Positions 50,495 through 60,900 of a stretch of DNA of 64,000 nucleotides are shown piece by piece. Within the stretch, counting starts at the first letter, position 1; each line of letters starts with the position of its first letter. Location of the stretch: contig JAZGGH010000040.1 of NCBI GenBank assembly GCA_036480335.1, forward strand, positions 31,042-95,041, in the 5' to 3' direction. The DNA comes from JAZGER01 sp036480335 (GTDB taxonomy: Bacteria > Pseudomonadota > Gammaproteobacteria > DSM-19610). The notes under the pieces were generated by a model. The model saw nothing but the letters and a program-made list of their open reading frames with translations, searched no databases and was not told where the DNA came from. The position numbers and the translations under genes were made by a program.

Positions 50495-51868
50495 ATGACA
50501 TATGAAGTAATTAATGCGGTGATATCTCCAGAGGGTGGTCGGCTGGAGTTTTTATCAAAAGCAGAAGTCAATAAATTGCTCGACAGTTCCAAAGGTGGGT
50601 TGTATACCCTTTTCAGGAACTGTTCTCTGGCTGTTCTCAATAGCGGTAATGCGCTTGACGATGGGCGTGAATTACTGGAACGGTATCAGACTTTTGACAT
50701 CCGGGTAATTCAGCAGGAGCGTGGAATCAAGCTTGAAGTCAGTTATGCGCCGGCTGCAGCATTTGTCGATGGTAAAATGATCAAGGGGATTAAAGAGCAC
50801 CTATTTTCTGTGTTACGGGACATTATCTACCTGAGTGACGAAATACATACCAATTCGAAATTTGATTTGACCTCTTCTTCTGGTATTACCAATGCCGTTT
50901 TCCATATTCTGAGAAATGCTGGAATCCTTCAGCCGTTGATTAATTCACGGCTCGTCGTTTGCTGGGGCGGGCATTCCATATCCAGAGATGAATATGACTA
51001 TACAAAAGATGTCGGCTATCAGATGGGGTTAAGGCAGCTAGATATCTGTACAGGTTGTGGCCCTGGTGCAATGAAAGGGCCAATGAAGGGGGCGACGATT
51101 GGGCATTCAAAACAGAGAATCCGTAATGGTCAGTATCTTGGAATTACCGAACCTGGAATCATTGCTGCGGAGTCGCCAAACGCTATTGTGAATGATCTGG
51201 TGATTATGCCGGATATTGAAAAGCGACTGGAAGCCTTTGTGCGGGCAGGGCATGGCATTGTTGTATTCCCAGGCGGTGCAGGGACGACAGAGGAACTGCT
51301 CTATATTCTGGGTATTCTTCTGCATCCTGAAAATTCAGCCATGCCTTTTCCCCTTGTACTCACCGGGCCGGCGAGTGCTGAAGGCTATTTTTCACAGATA
51401 AATCAGTTTATAGCGGATACACTAGGTATAGAAGCACAACAGAAATATAAGATTATTATAAATGATTCACGTCGTGTCGCTCAGGAAATGTTTGAGGGTA
51501 TTCGTCAGGTACGCTGTTATCGGCGTGAACATGATGATGCCTATTACTTTAACTGGTTATTAAAGATTGATGAGTCATTTCAGAAACCCTTTTTTCCCAC
51601 ACACGACAACATGCGTAACCTGGCATTACGCAAAAATCTGGATAAACATGAACTCGCAGCTAACCTGCGGCAGGTTTTTTCAGGTGTGGTCGCCGGTAAT
51701 GTTAAGGATGAAGGTATTCGATCAATTGAAGAGCATGGATTGTTCGAAATTCATGGTGATCAGGAAATTATGGATCCCGTTGATGAATTGCTCGCTGCTT
51801 TTGTCAAAGACCACCGCATGAAACTTCCTGGTACAGATTATTCTCCCTGCTACCGGATTATCAGGTAA
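50495..51868 (+). CDS. ppnN: Nucleotide 5'-monophosphate nucleosidase PpnN
   Basis: A 457-residue enzyme of the LOG family with N- and C-terminal extensions as in PpnN/YgdH. The catalytic core motifs are CTGCGPGAMKGPMKGA and FPGGAGTTEELLY, the latter being PGGxGTxxE. It splits purine and pyrimidine monophosphates into base and ribose-5-phosphate; in E. coli it is regulated by (p)ppGpp. The 457-residue length matches E. coli PpnN (454). It lies 3 bp before the ClC gene and is probably co-transcribed with it. Confidence 0.93.
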   Translation: MTYEVINAVISPEGGRLEFLSKAEVNKLLDSSKGGLYTLFRNCSLAVLNSGNALDDGRELLERYQTFDIRVIQQERGIKLEVSYAPAAAFVDGKMIKGIKEHLFSVLRDIIYLSDEIHTNSKFDLTSSSGITNAVFHILRNAGILQPLINSRLVVCWGGHSISRDEYDYTKDVGYQMGLRQLDICTGCGPGAMKGPMKGATIGHSKQRIRNGQYLGITEPGIIAAESPNAIVNDLVIMPDIEKRLEAFVRAGHGIVVFPGGAGTTEELLYILGILLHPENSAMPFPLVLTGPASAEGYFSQINQFIADTLGIEAQQKYKIIINDSRRVAQEMFEGIRQVRCYRREHDDAYYFNWLLKIDESFQKPFFPTHDNMRNLALRKNLDKHELAANLRQVFSGVVAGNVKDEGIRSIEEHGLFEIHGDQEIMDPVDELLAAFVKDHRMKLPGTDYSPCYRIIR

Positions 51869-51871
51869 TAC

Positions 51872-53596
51872 ATGTCTCTGCAGCGCTGGCTGGAAAATTT
51901 CAGAGTACGACTTTCCCGTCCTGATGCTATTTTACCCCTGTCGATTCTTGGCCTGATAGCAGGCATGTTTGCCGCCATTACCATTATTGCTTTACGTCTG
52001 TTCGTTGATTTTGCTCAGTTAACCTTGTTGCCGATGACAACAGTGGGTGATTTTGCAGAAATACCTGCTCTATTGCGTGCATTGATTGCAATTTTTGGCG
52101 GCTGCCTCATTGGTTTACTGTTCCTGTTAACGCCTGGAAGCACACACACAGTTGGCCTGGTGCATATCTTTGAGCGGCTGGCATACCATCAGGGACGACT
52201 GCCTTTCAAAAGTGCAGTTGTTCAGTTTATTGGTGGTGCTATTTCCATGATTACAGGGCACTCTGTTGGCAGGGAAGGTCCCAGTGCACATCTTGGCGCT
52301 GCCAGCAGTAATCTGCCAGCCCAGGCGTTGGATTTACCGAATAACAGTTTACGCATTCTGGCAGCCTGTGGTGCTGCTGCCGGAATTGCTGCTTCCTTCA
52401 ATACACCCCTTGCCGGTGCAGCATTTGCCATGGAAGTTTTGTTGATGGAGTATTCAGTGACGGGTTTTGCACCTGTTATTCTGGCCACAGTGAGCGCGAC
52501 TGCACTGACCAGAGCTGTTTTTGGCAGTAGCCTGACTTTCTCAATACCTCATCTTCCACCGGGATCATTGATAGAGTTGCCCTATATTCTCCTCTGTGGA
52601 GTTCTGATTGGAATTCTTGGTGCAGGCTTTAATCATATGTTCCAGTACGCCTCTTCCTGGCGAAATAAAATGCCAGAATGGTTTGCCCCAGTGGTTGCTG
52701 GCATTATTGTAGCTGCCTGCGGTTTCTGGGTGCCTGAAATCATGGGTATGGGGGATGCTACTGTTAATTCGATTCTTCTGGGGCACAAGGGTTTCACTTT
52801 TCTTCTTCTGCTGATTGTTTTTAAAATGATTGCGACAACGGGAGGGATCGGGCTGGGATTACCGGGTGGCATTATTGGGCCTATGCTTTTTATTGGCGCA
52901 GCGTCAGGAGCCTTGCTTAACGCCGCCGGAGTTGCGATTGGCATCACCGATGCAGGTTCCGTTGGTTTGTATGCAATGATAGGAATGGGGGCCATGATGG
53001 CCGGCACCATGCAGGCGCCATTGGCAGGATTGATTGCAATACTGGAACTGACGGGTGAACCCAATTTTATTTTGCCAGGTATGCTGGCGGTTGTGGCTGC
53101 AACCATTTCATGCGCCTATCTGACAAAACATGAATCCCTTTTGCAAAGTTTATTGCGGGCACGTGGTCTGGATTACAGTAACGATCCTTTGGCCCAGTCA
53201 TTACGCCGTATTGGTGTTGCCGCCGTTATGTCAAAAAAAATCGAAGTGATGCCAGTCGTTGCTTCACCAGAGCAGGTTGATGAGGTGCTGAAAAAAGAGC
53301 CTGGATGGGTACTCCTGCGTGAAGATGAATCACAGGATATTTTGCTTGCTGCGATTGATCTTGCCAGAGCCAGAAAAGAAATACCCGATGAAGAAAGCTA
53401 TCTGCTTAAGGAAATTCCAGGTACTCGTCTGGAAACTGAGACTATTGATATGCGTGCCACGATGCATGAAGCACAAAACAGGATTGAAGAAAAAGGTGCT
53501 CAGGCATTGATTGTTATCAGTCAAACCGTGCCTGGTCTGCCACGGGTACTGGGTGTGCTGACACCCGATGACATTCGTGCCAGTTATAAACTGTAG
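51872..53596 (+). CDS. ClC-family chloride channel/antiporter with CBS-like tail
   Basis: A 574-residue membrane protein with about ten to twelve helices. The gating Glu is E135 in GREGPSAHLG; the third chloride-site motif is GLPGGIIGPMLFIGA, and the MQAPLAGLIAILELTG helix is typical of ClC. The first chloride motif GSGIP is replaced by GSTHT (residues 89-93), which differs from E. coli ClcA. The C-terminal 160 residues are weakly like CBS domains (KKIEVMPVVASPEQVDEVLKKEPGWVLL...VLGVLTPDDI). It probably exchanges chloride for protons or another anion such as nitrate or fluoride. It starts 3 bp after ppnN. Confidence 0.9.
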   Translation: MSLQRWLENFRVRLSRPDAILPLSILGLIAGMFAAITIIALRLFVDFAQLTLLPMTTVGDFAEIPALLRALIAIFGGCLIGLLFLLTPGSTHTVGLVHIFERLAYHQGRLPFKSAVVQFIGGAISMITGHSVGREGPSAHLGAASSNLPAQALDLPNNSLRILAACGAAAGIAASFNTPLAGAAFAMEVLLMEYSVTGFAPVILATVSATALTRAVFGSSLTFSIPHLPPGSLIELPYILLCGVLIGILGAGFNHMFQYASSWRNKMPEWFAPVVAGIIVAACGFWVPEIMGMGDATVNSILLGHKGFTFLLLLIVFKMIATTGGIGLGLPGGIIGPMLFIGAASGALLNAAGVAIGITDAGSVGLYAMIGMGAMMAGTMQAPLAGLIAILELTGEPNFILPGMLAVVAATISCAYLTKHESLLQSLLRARGLDYSNDPLAQSLRRIGVAAVMSKKIEVMPVVASPEQVDEVLKKEPGWVLLREDESQDILLAAIDLARARKEIPDEESYLLKEIPGTRLETETIDMRATMHEAQNRIEEKGAQALIVISQTVPGLPRVLGVLTPDDIRASYKL

Positions 53597-53629
53597 TTAT
53601 TACTATACCTTGAATTCGTATCTGCTTTT

Positions 53630-53647
53630 TCTGATCTTCTGGTCAGA
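53630..53647 (+). terminator. Hairpin after ClC gene
   Basis: TCTGATC pairs with GGTCAGA (one G-U pair) over a TTCT loop, 34 bp after the stop. It is short and has no clean U-tract. The rest of the 280-bp gap to the DUF1800 gene holds only a 27-codon ORF (53757-53840), which I do not consider a gene. Confidence 0.35.
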
Positions 53648-53876
53648 TTCCATATCCCTATAAAAACATAAACTTATAAAGCCTATTTTCTCATCTGCTC
53701 CGATTTTTTCTCTATGGCGTCATAATCAGCAATTGCAACAAGTCAGAATTACCCTCAATGAACCTTGTTAAAACACAAAAACCAGACGTACTTCACATAG
53801 ATTCTCTTCCTGTTCGCCGTAAACATAATCAGATTTATTAAGAAGTCATTGTGAACAGTTTTACTGAGGTTGTGTT

Positions 53877-55436
53877 ATGTATTCGAGAAGAGAATTTTTA
53901 TCCACTTCGGGGACAATTGCAGCCTGTGGTTCTTTGTCAGTACTTACATCGGGTTGCAATGAGATAGGTGCTTCAGGACTGGCAGATAATTTCTCAGTGG
54001 GTTCTGCTTCAGTCCCAACTGCAAACAATAAATTTTCCGCGTCTTTTTCAGATATTGTTGCTGAAGATGCAATGTTACGCACTTTAGGCAGAATCAGTTT
54101 TGGCGTGCGTCCGGAAGATATTGCCAGAGCAAAATCTATCGGACTCTCTGCATATGTTGACGAGCAATTGAACCCGGAAACACTATCGGATTCGAGCGTT
54201 TCAACTTTTGTATCACGTAAATATAAATATCTGGGTCTTACTGATACCCAGTTACGCAATGCTGAGAAGAACTGGAATGCACAGATTGAATTAAAAGAAA
54301 GTACTGCTTATCGAATGATCAATAGTCGCAGGCAATTATTCGAAGTGATGGTGGATTTCTGGTCAAACCATTTCAGTATTGACGGGTCACTGGGAACGCT
54401 TAATTATTATAAATCACTGGATGATCGAGATGTTATTCGTCCTCATGCTATGGGGTATTTTAAAGATTTATTGCATGCTTCGGCAAAAAGCCCGGCGATG
54501 CTTCATTACCTGAATAATTCAACCAATACGAAAAAGGGTCCAAATGAAAATTATGCTCGCGAGATAATGGAATTGCACACCCTTGGCATTGATGGTGGAT
54601 ATAGCGAAGAAGATATCAAAGAAGCTGCCCGCAGTTTCACAGGCTGGGGAATTGATCGTAAAAATATACGTTTTAAATTTAACTCTCGGCATCATGACAG
54701 TGACGGCAAGACAATTTTTGGCTTGCAGATACCTGCAGGACAGGGAGTCGAGGATGGCGAACAGCTAATTGATTATCTGGCAAATCACCCATCAACAGCT
54801 GATTTTATTGCGACTAAACTTGTTCGCCGTTTTGTTTCAGATGTGCCTCCAGGGTCGCTCGTTAAAAGAGTGGCTGACGAATATCTGAGTACGGGTGGCC
54901 ATATCCCCTCAATTCTTCGCGTTATTTTTGAGTCAGCTGAATTCAATTCGCCGGATTTTGTGAAATTTAAACGCCCGATTGACTATGTGATATCAGCATT
55001 CCGTGTGTTGGGTGTGAATGAGTCTGATGTAAAAAATCCGCGAATTATTAACACGCTTAAATTGATGGGACAGGCGCCATTCGAATGGCCCACGCCCGAT
55101 GGTTATCCTGATACAGGTGAATACTGGAACAATGCCCAGGGGCTTGCATCAAGATGGGCATTTGCACTTCAGTTATCAGAATCAGCATTCAGACAGAAAA
55201 ACACACTGCTTAAAAGCTGGATAATCGATATAGACAGTGTCGATTCAATGGTTACGCAGTTTTCAAAAAGAATTCTTCATACAGATATTGATGAAAATAT
55301 CAAAAATCAGCTGATTTCTACTATTACTGAGAATGGTATACCTGCTGATGGGGAATTACAGTATTACCAACGGGTACAGGCTGCAATTATTACCACGGCA
55401 GGACTTCTGTCAATGCCAGATTTCATGCTCCGTTGA
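53877..55436 (+). CDS. DUF1800 family exported protein
   Basis: A 519-residue protein. The N-terminus MYSRREFLSTSG combines a Tat-type SRREFL signal with a lipobox-like LTSGC (about residue 27). The DUF1800 core includes RRQLFEVMVDFWSNHFSI, FKDLLHASAKSPAMLHYLNN, NENYAREIMELHTLG and YSEEDIKEAARSFTGW. This family has an unknown role and is almost always next to a DUF1501 gene. The next gene, 26 bp downstream, is that partner. A minus-strand ORF over its 5' end is judged a shadow. Confidence 0.9.
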   Translation: MYSRREFLSTSGTIAACGSLSVLTSGCNEIGASGLADNFSVGSASVPTANNKFSASFSDIVAEDAMLRTLGRISFGVRPEDIARAKSIGLSAYVDEQLNPETLSDSSVSTFVSRKYKYLGLTDTQLRNAEKNWNAQIELKESTAYRMINSRRQLFEVMVDFWSNHFSIDGSLGTLNYYKSLDDRDVIRPHAMGYFKDLLHASAKSPAMLHYLNNSTNTKKGPNENYAREIMELHTLGIDGGYSEEDIKEAARSFTGWGIDRKNIRFKFNSRHHDSDGKTIFGLQIPAGQGVEDGEQLIDYLANHPSTADFIATKLVRRFVSDVPPGSLVKRVADEYLSTGGHIPSILRVIFESAEFNSPDFVKFKRPIDYVISAFRVLGVNESDVKNPRIINTLKLMGQAPFEWPTPDGYPDTGEYWNNAQGLASRWAFALQLSESAFRQKNTLLKSWIIDIDSVDSMVTQFSKRILHTDIDENIKNQLISTITENGIPADGELQYYQRVQAAIITTAGLLSMPDFMLR

Positions 55437-55462
55437 AAAACAGAATCGTTAAAGGTTAAATT

Positions 55463-56659
55463 ATGGATTTATCTCGCCGCAATTTTTTTTCTTCCCTTGG
55501 CCAGCAGGCTCTGGATTTTGTTGTGCCTCCCGTTGAGGCTGCATCTTCGGTTAATCATTCCCTGGTATTTGTATCTTTGCGAGGTGGCATGGATGGATTA
55601 AATACGATCGTTCCATTTGGTGATCCTGGTTATTATGAGAAAAGACCCCGTCTGGCAATCAGTAAGCCAGGACAGGGAGATGATTCGGCGATTAATCTGG
55701 ATGGTTATTTTGGATTGAATCCTGCACTGTCGAAATTAAAATCACTTTATAATGTTGGAGATCTGGCGATTATTCATGCTGCTGGTGCGCCTTTTGTCAC
55801 ACGTTCACACTTTGATGCGCGATTATCTCTGGAATCAGCATATGGCTATAATGATCATTTCTCAGACGGGTGGTTAGGTCGCTACCTGTCTGCTAAAACG
55901 GATAGTTCCCCTTTTAGAGCTATTGCCGTGAAAACCGCCATTTCACAGGCTTTACGTGGAACACGCAGTGTCACGGCGCTTTCTAAGACCGAAGGTTTTG
56001 ATCTTTCAACGGGGAGTCAGCTGGATTTTTCCGGATTGCTAAACAACTTGTATGCAGACAGAAATGACAGTCTTGGGAGTCAGGGCAGGGATACTCTTGA
56101 CGCATTAAGTTTACTTGATTTCTACGAGCCCGAAAAATACAAAACACCCGATAACATCAAGTATCCAAAAAGCTCTTTTGGAGAGAGTCTGTCGAATACC
56201 GCAAAATATATCAAGTCAGGCCTGGGTACTGAGGTCTTCTGGTTAGAATCCGGTGGTTGGGATCATCATGATGGTTTGGAAAAGAAATTATCGCAAAAAT
56301 TAACTGACTTCTCAGAAGGATTGAGTGCATTTCACCAGGATATGGGTGCAAAAATGCAAAATGTTACTGTTATTGTCATGAGTGAATTTGGTCGTCGGGT
56401 TCGTGAGAATGCATCATTGGGTACTGATCATGGTCGCGGTGGTTGCATGTTCGTTCTAGGCAAAAATGTTAATGGTGGACGTGTTCATGCGCAGTGGCCA
56501 GGCCTGGCGGATGATCAATTAAATAAAGGTGATCTTGAAATCACTACAGATTACCGCATCGTTCTCAGTGAATTTCTAAGAAAACGCATGGGGAATGTGA
56601 ATATTCGGTCGATATTTCCTGATTTTGATCACAGTCAGGAACTGGGTTTGTTTTTCTAG
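55463..56659 (+). CDS. DUF1501 family exported protein
   Basis: A 398-residue protein with a Tat-like SRRNFF start. DUF1501 is related to the alkaline phosphatase/sulfatase fold. Visible motifs are VSLRGGMDGLNTIVPFGDPGYYEKRP, GAPFVTRSHFDA, ESGGWDHHDG (metal-ligand Asp/His) and MSEFGRRVRENASLGTDHGRGG. With the DUF1800 partner it probably forms a secreted or cell-envelope complex; the role is unknown. It ends 29 bp before copy 3 of the 141-bp element. Confidence 0.9.
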   Translation: MDLSRRNFFSSLGQQALDFVVPPVEAASSVNHSLVFVSLRGGMDGLNTIVPFGDPGYYEKRPRLAISKPGQGDDSAINLDGYFGLNPALSKLKSLYNVGDLAIIHAAGAPFVTRSHFDARLSLESAYGYNDHFSDGWLGRYLSAKTDSSPFRAIAVKTAISQALRGTRSVTALSKTEGFDLSTGSQLDFSGLLNNLYADRNDSLGSQGRDTLDALSLLDFYEPEKYKTPDNIKYPKSSFGESLSNTAKYIKSGLGTEVFWLESGGWDHHDGLEKKLSQKLTDFSEGLSAFHQDMGAKMQNVTVIVMSEFGRRVRENASLGTDHGRGGCMFVLGKNVNGGRVHAQWPGLADDQLNKGDLEITTDYRIVLSEFLRKRMGNVNIRSIFPDFDHSQELGLFF

Positions 56660-56688
56660 TCGCCCCTGATTCCTGAGGACTCTCTAAT

Positions 56689-56829
56689 GGGCACCTCTAT
56701 TAATCAGGATTTTCGTCTGAGTTCAAGGCGGATGATTTTTGAGAACCGCAGTATATTAAGCATATATGAGGATCGAAAAAAATTATCCAACGCAGAAATC
56801 GGGCGAAAAGACAATTAATAGAGGTGCCC
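56689..56829 (-). mobile_element. 141-bp non-autonomous element, copy 3
   Basis: The ends are GGGCACCTCTATTAAT and ATTAATAGAGGTGCCC, perfect inverted repeats; the flanks carry a perfect TAAT duplication (56685-56688 and 56830-56833). It is inverted relative to copies 1 and 2 and equal in length. It lies between the DUF1501 gene and the RND adaptor gene, ending about 30 bp before the adaptor start; the junction creates a TATACT (56835-56840) that might act as a -10. Confidence 0.9.
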
Positions 56830-56859
56830 TAATGTATACTTGTTGCCATCATAGTGACG

Positions 56860-57957
56860 ATGGTTGGCCAGCATACAATGGGTGGGTTTTTTTCTTCGCA
56901 GTACAATAAACGATACTTTTTTAGCATCATCAGATTGTTGCCCCTGATGTTGCTAATTGCCTGTCAGCAGGACCAACCAACCAGATCTGGTATACATGCC
57001 AGGCAGCCACAGCCCCACCTTGTTAAAACTTCACAAGTTGTTTCCCGATCCATGCGCCTATCACACAGTCGTACCGGTACGTTACGGGCAAAAAATACGG
57101 TGAAAATATATTCTCAGGAAGAGGGGCTAGTCAGGAACTTATCGATAGAAACGGGTGATATCGTCAGTGCAGGAGATATCCTGATATTACTTGATGACAC
57201 GTTGATAAAAGTACAGCTGGATCGGGCTACAGCACAACGCAAGCAACTGGAAAATGATGTCAGGCGTCTCAGGAAATTGAGACAGAAGAAAATTGTATCG
57301 GATGATGAATATACGCGTGCATTAACGAATCTGGAAGTTGCCAGAGCCGATGAACTGACATTCCGTACCCGTTCAGGGTACACAAAAATTCTTAGTCCAC
57401 TCGCGGGAGTGGTAACTGCAAGGCATGTTGAGGTGGGTAATCTGGTACAGAGATATGATCATCTATTAACGGTTTCTGATCCTTCGACATTGTTTACCGA
57501 ACTGCAGGTGTCTGAATTGCTTATTCCTCGTTTACAGACAGGAGATACGGCCATTATTTCTATTGATGCGCTGGGTGAACAGACATACTCAGGGCGCATT
57601 CTGCGTATTTATCCCGAAATCAATCCGCAAACAAGACGGGGAACCATTGAGGTTGCAATAATAAAGCCACCATCCGGAGCTATGGCAGGACAGTTCTGTC
57701 GTGTCAGTCTGAGTGCCAGTGAAACGACTATACAGGCAATCGATTTTTCAGCAGTGCAACGTGATCAGGATGGCGAATATGTGTTTATCCTCGATACTGA
57801 AAATATTGCACGGCGAACGGGTATTAGCACTGGATCGAGATTTGATGAGCGTATTGAAGTCGTTGAAGGTTTGCAGGATGGGCAATTCGTTGTTACACGC
57901 GGTTTTTCCGATCTAAGTGATGGGAAAAAAGTGGTGCCTGTAAATGAAAATTTATAG
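56860..57957 (+). CDS. RND efflux periplasmic adaptor lipoprotein
   Basis: A membrane fusion protein of 365 residues from the ATG at 56860; in-frame GTG at 56854 and ATG at 56878 are other possible starts and none has a clear ribosome site. A lipobox LLIACQ (Cys near residue 36) indicates an outer- or inner-membrane-facing lipoprotein. The chain has the HlyD/AcrA layout: beta-barrel start (VKIYSQEEGLVRNLSIETGDIVSAGDILILLDDTL), a coiled-coil hairpin (QLDRATAQRKQLENDVRRLRKLRQ) and the lipoyl/barrel return (YTKILSPLAGVVTARHVEVGNLV). It works with the RND pump gene 9 bp downstream. Confidence 0.9.
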   Translation: MVGQHTMGGFFSSQYNKRYFFSIIRLLPLMLLIACQQDQPTRSGIHARQPQPHLVKTSQVVSRSMRLSHSRTGTLRAKNTVKIYSQEEGLVRNLSIETGDIVSAGDILILLDDTLIKVQLDRATAQRKQLENDVRRLRKLRQKKIVSDDEYTRALTNLEVARADELTFRTRSGYTKILSPLAGVVTARHVEVGNLVQRYDHLLTVSDPSTLFTELQVSELLIPRLQTGDTAIISIDALGEQTYSGRILRIYPEINPQTRRGTIEVAIIKPPSGAMAGQFCRVSLSASETTIQAIDFSAVQRDQDGEYVFILDTENIARRTGISTGSRFDERIEVVEGLQDGQFVVTRGFSDLSDGKKVVPVNENL

Positions 57958-57966
57958 AGTCTATCC

Positions 57967-60900
57967 ATGAAGCCGCAGACAGGGAATAGCCTTGCCACCT
58001 GGTCAATTATGCATCCGATTGGTGTTTCTGTGATAGCCCTGGCTGTCATTATTCTTGGCGCTTTTTCCTTGTCCCGCTTGTCAGTAGATTTGAATCCTCG
58101 TCTTATTTATCCGGAAATACTGGTTCGTATTCTGGATTCAGCCGTGCCTGCTACTGTGATGGAGGATCGATTTACACGCCAGCTTGAGGAGCAACTGGCG
58201 ATTACGGAAGATGTCATTAATATTCAATCCCGATCAACAGAGGGCGTCTCTTCGGTCAACCTTTCTTTTGAGTATGGTAAAGATATTGATCTCGCACTGC
58301 GTGATGCAAGCATCCGGCTTGATCGGGCAAAACGTTTTCTGCCCGACACAGACCAACAACCCATAATCTATAAGCGCGATCCATCGCAAATACCTGTTCT
58401 CGAATTGGTGATCAGTTCATCACTGAGGAATTCAGTTGAATTGCGTCGCTGGGTAGATCACAGCTTTGGGAAATGGTTTGTTACCTTGCCAGGTGTGGCG
58501 GCTGCCGAGGTTGGTGGAGGCTTGATACGAGAAATTCATATAAGACCTGACCCTCAACGACTTGCGGGTGTTGGTCTCAGTCTGGCAGATATCATTGATG
58601 CGTTACAACGAGGCAATCGTGAAGACCCTGCCGGGCGTCTGATAATGAAGCAATACGAAATATCTACCAGGATTGATGGACGATTGAAGACCATTGATGA
58701 TATTTCGTCATTCCCCCTGACTCTGGCTGACGGCACTATTATTCAGTTGCATGAGATCGCCGAAGTGATCGATACGCATGAAGATGAACGACTGCGTGTC
58801 AGGTTAAATGGGCAATCAGGAGTGAAATTATCTATCCAGAAACAGCCCGCTGCAAATACCGTAGCCGTTGCCGATAGTGTGCAGCAGCAGTTGCAATGGC
58901 TGCATTCAGAAAACCTTATTCCAGATGATATAACGATTAAAACTGTCGCCGATCAATCCACTTATATTCGCCGCGCTCTTGGAAATACCACCCTGGCTGC
59001 AGTCAGTGGAGCCATACTTGCCATGCTCATTGTTTATTTATTTCTTGGTGATTTACGGCGAACGTTGATTATTGGTAGCGCGATACCCATCGCCATTATG
59101 GTGACTTTCGTGTTGATGGGTAGTGGTGGCCTGACGCTCAATATTATGACTTTAGGCGGGCTGGCTCTCGGCGTTGGTTTGCTTGTGGATAATACCATTG
59201 TCATGCTTGAAAATATCAGTCGTCATCAGGCTATGACAAAAGATTCATTATCTGCAAGCAGACAGGCGGTAGCAGAAGTTAACAGTGCCATTGTCGCAGC
59301 AACCAGTACAAATCTGGCTGCGGTATTACCCTTTCTGTTTGTTGGCGGTATTACCGGACTGTTGTTTCGCGAACTGATTTTTACAATTTCTGCAGCTATT
59401 CTTGCTTCACTGCTCATTGCGATTACTCTGGTTCCTGCACTGGCATCAAGGATTTCGACTCATCATCAGGGGGGCTGGGTTCGCCATTTCATGGACCGTT
59501 TCATGGCTCGGCTACAGACGTATTACCAATCGATTGTAAAGAAACTCCTCCGAATTCCCTGGTTGGTCGCACTTGTTTTTATATTGCTACTTGCTTATTC
59601 AGTGGTATTGCTTCTGGATAGTCGGGAAATATTTTTACCTTCGCTGGATGATGGCAGGGTCTCAGTTTATATCAGTGCTGATCCAGGTACTGCACTGGAA
59701 GAGATGGATGAATCTGTTCAGGTTATTGAAGCCTTGCTTGAAAAACAAGTGGAAGTCGAGCATGTATTTACTATTGTAGGTGGATTTATTTTTGGGCGAA
59801 CAGAGAGAGAGATTTCCAATCACAGTACTTTGAAGATTCAGCTAACACCCTTGTCCCAAAGAGTCGTCAGTAGCCGTGAGTGGATACGAAAAATGACTGC
59901 ACTGATATCAGCGCAGCAGCTTGTGGGTATAAAAGTCAGAATGAGAGTTTTGGGAATACGGGGCATACGCACTAACCGTGGCGATGATGACATCAGTTTG
60001 CGGATACGCGGGAATGACTTGCAGACCCTGAAATCCATTGCTGATGCTTTGGTAATTAAACTGGCAACTGTTGAGGGTTTGCACAACGTATTGCATTCAG
60101 CCGATGAACTCCGCCAGGAGTTGTCGATCAATATTGATCGACAACGCGCGAGTGCATTATCTCTGGATATTGAGACTATAAGCGAAGCGGTGCGTATTGC
60201 TCTCGAAGGGATTAAGGTGACAGATTTTATTGAAAATGATCAGAGTTTCGATGTGCGGCTAACTTTGCCTCAAGAATCGGTTAATAGCCCTCAAGACCTG
60301 GATGCTATCCTGCTGTTTCCCCAGCAAAATGATAAACTTGCTGTTTATCTGGGTGACATAGCAGAAATTAAACACATGCAATCACCCGCCCAGATTCTGC
60401 GCGATAATCAGCAACGCATTGTTGAGATTACCGCGAGCCTTGGCCAATCAGGCCGCCTCAGAGATGTGCTTTCTGATATTCAGGTTCATATAGATCAAAT
60501 GACACTGCCAGAGGGTTATACCATCTATGATGGCGGTACCCGTAAAACACTTCAGGAAAGCAGGGAGCTTGGACGTGTTCTGCTCTATCTCGCTCTGTTC
60601 CTGGTGTTTGTTGTTATGGCTGTTCAATATGAATCCCTGATTAATCCTTTTGTTATCCTGTTTAGTGTACCTTTTGCACTGATCGGGGTTGTACTGGGCT
60701 TGCAAATCAGTCAGTTGGCTGTCTCCATGCCGGTCTGGCTGGGTTTGATTATGCTGGCAGGTATTGTTGTGAATAACGCCATTATACTGGTTGAATATAT
60801 CGAAATCGAACGCCACAAAGGTATGGCGCTGCAGGAATCGATCCTGTCTGCTGCTCGTTTACGGCTTCGCCCTATACTGATGACAACATTAACGACCGTT

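Noticed and set aside
53757..53840. 27-codon ORF in the gap before the DUF1800 gene
   Set aside because: Short, no clear ribosome site, no recognisable feature; expected by chance in A/T-rich spacer.
53861..54259. Minus-strand 132-residue ORF over the DUF1800 start
   Set aside because: Antisense to a gene with a recognisable Tat signal and conserved family motifs; no independent support.
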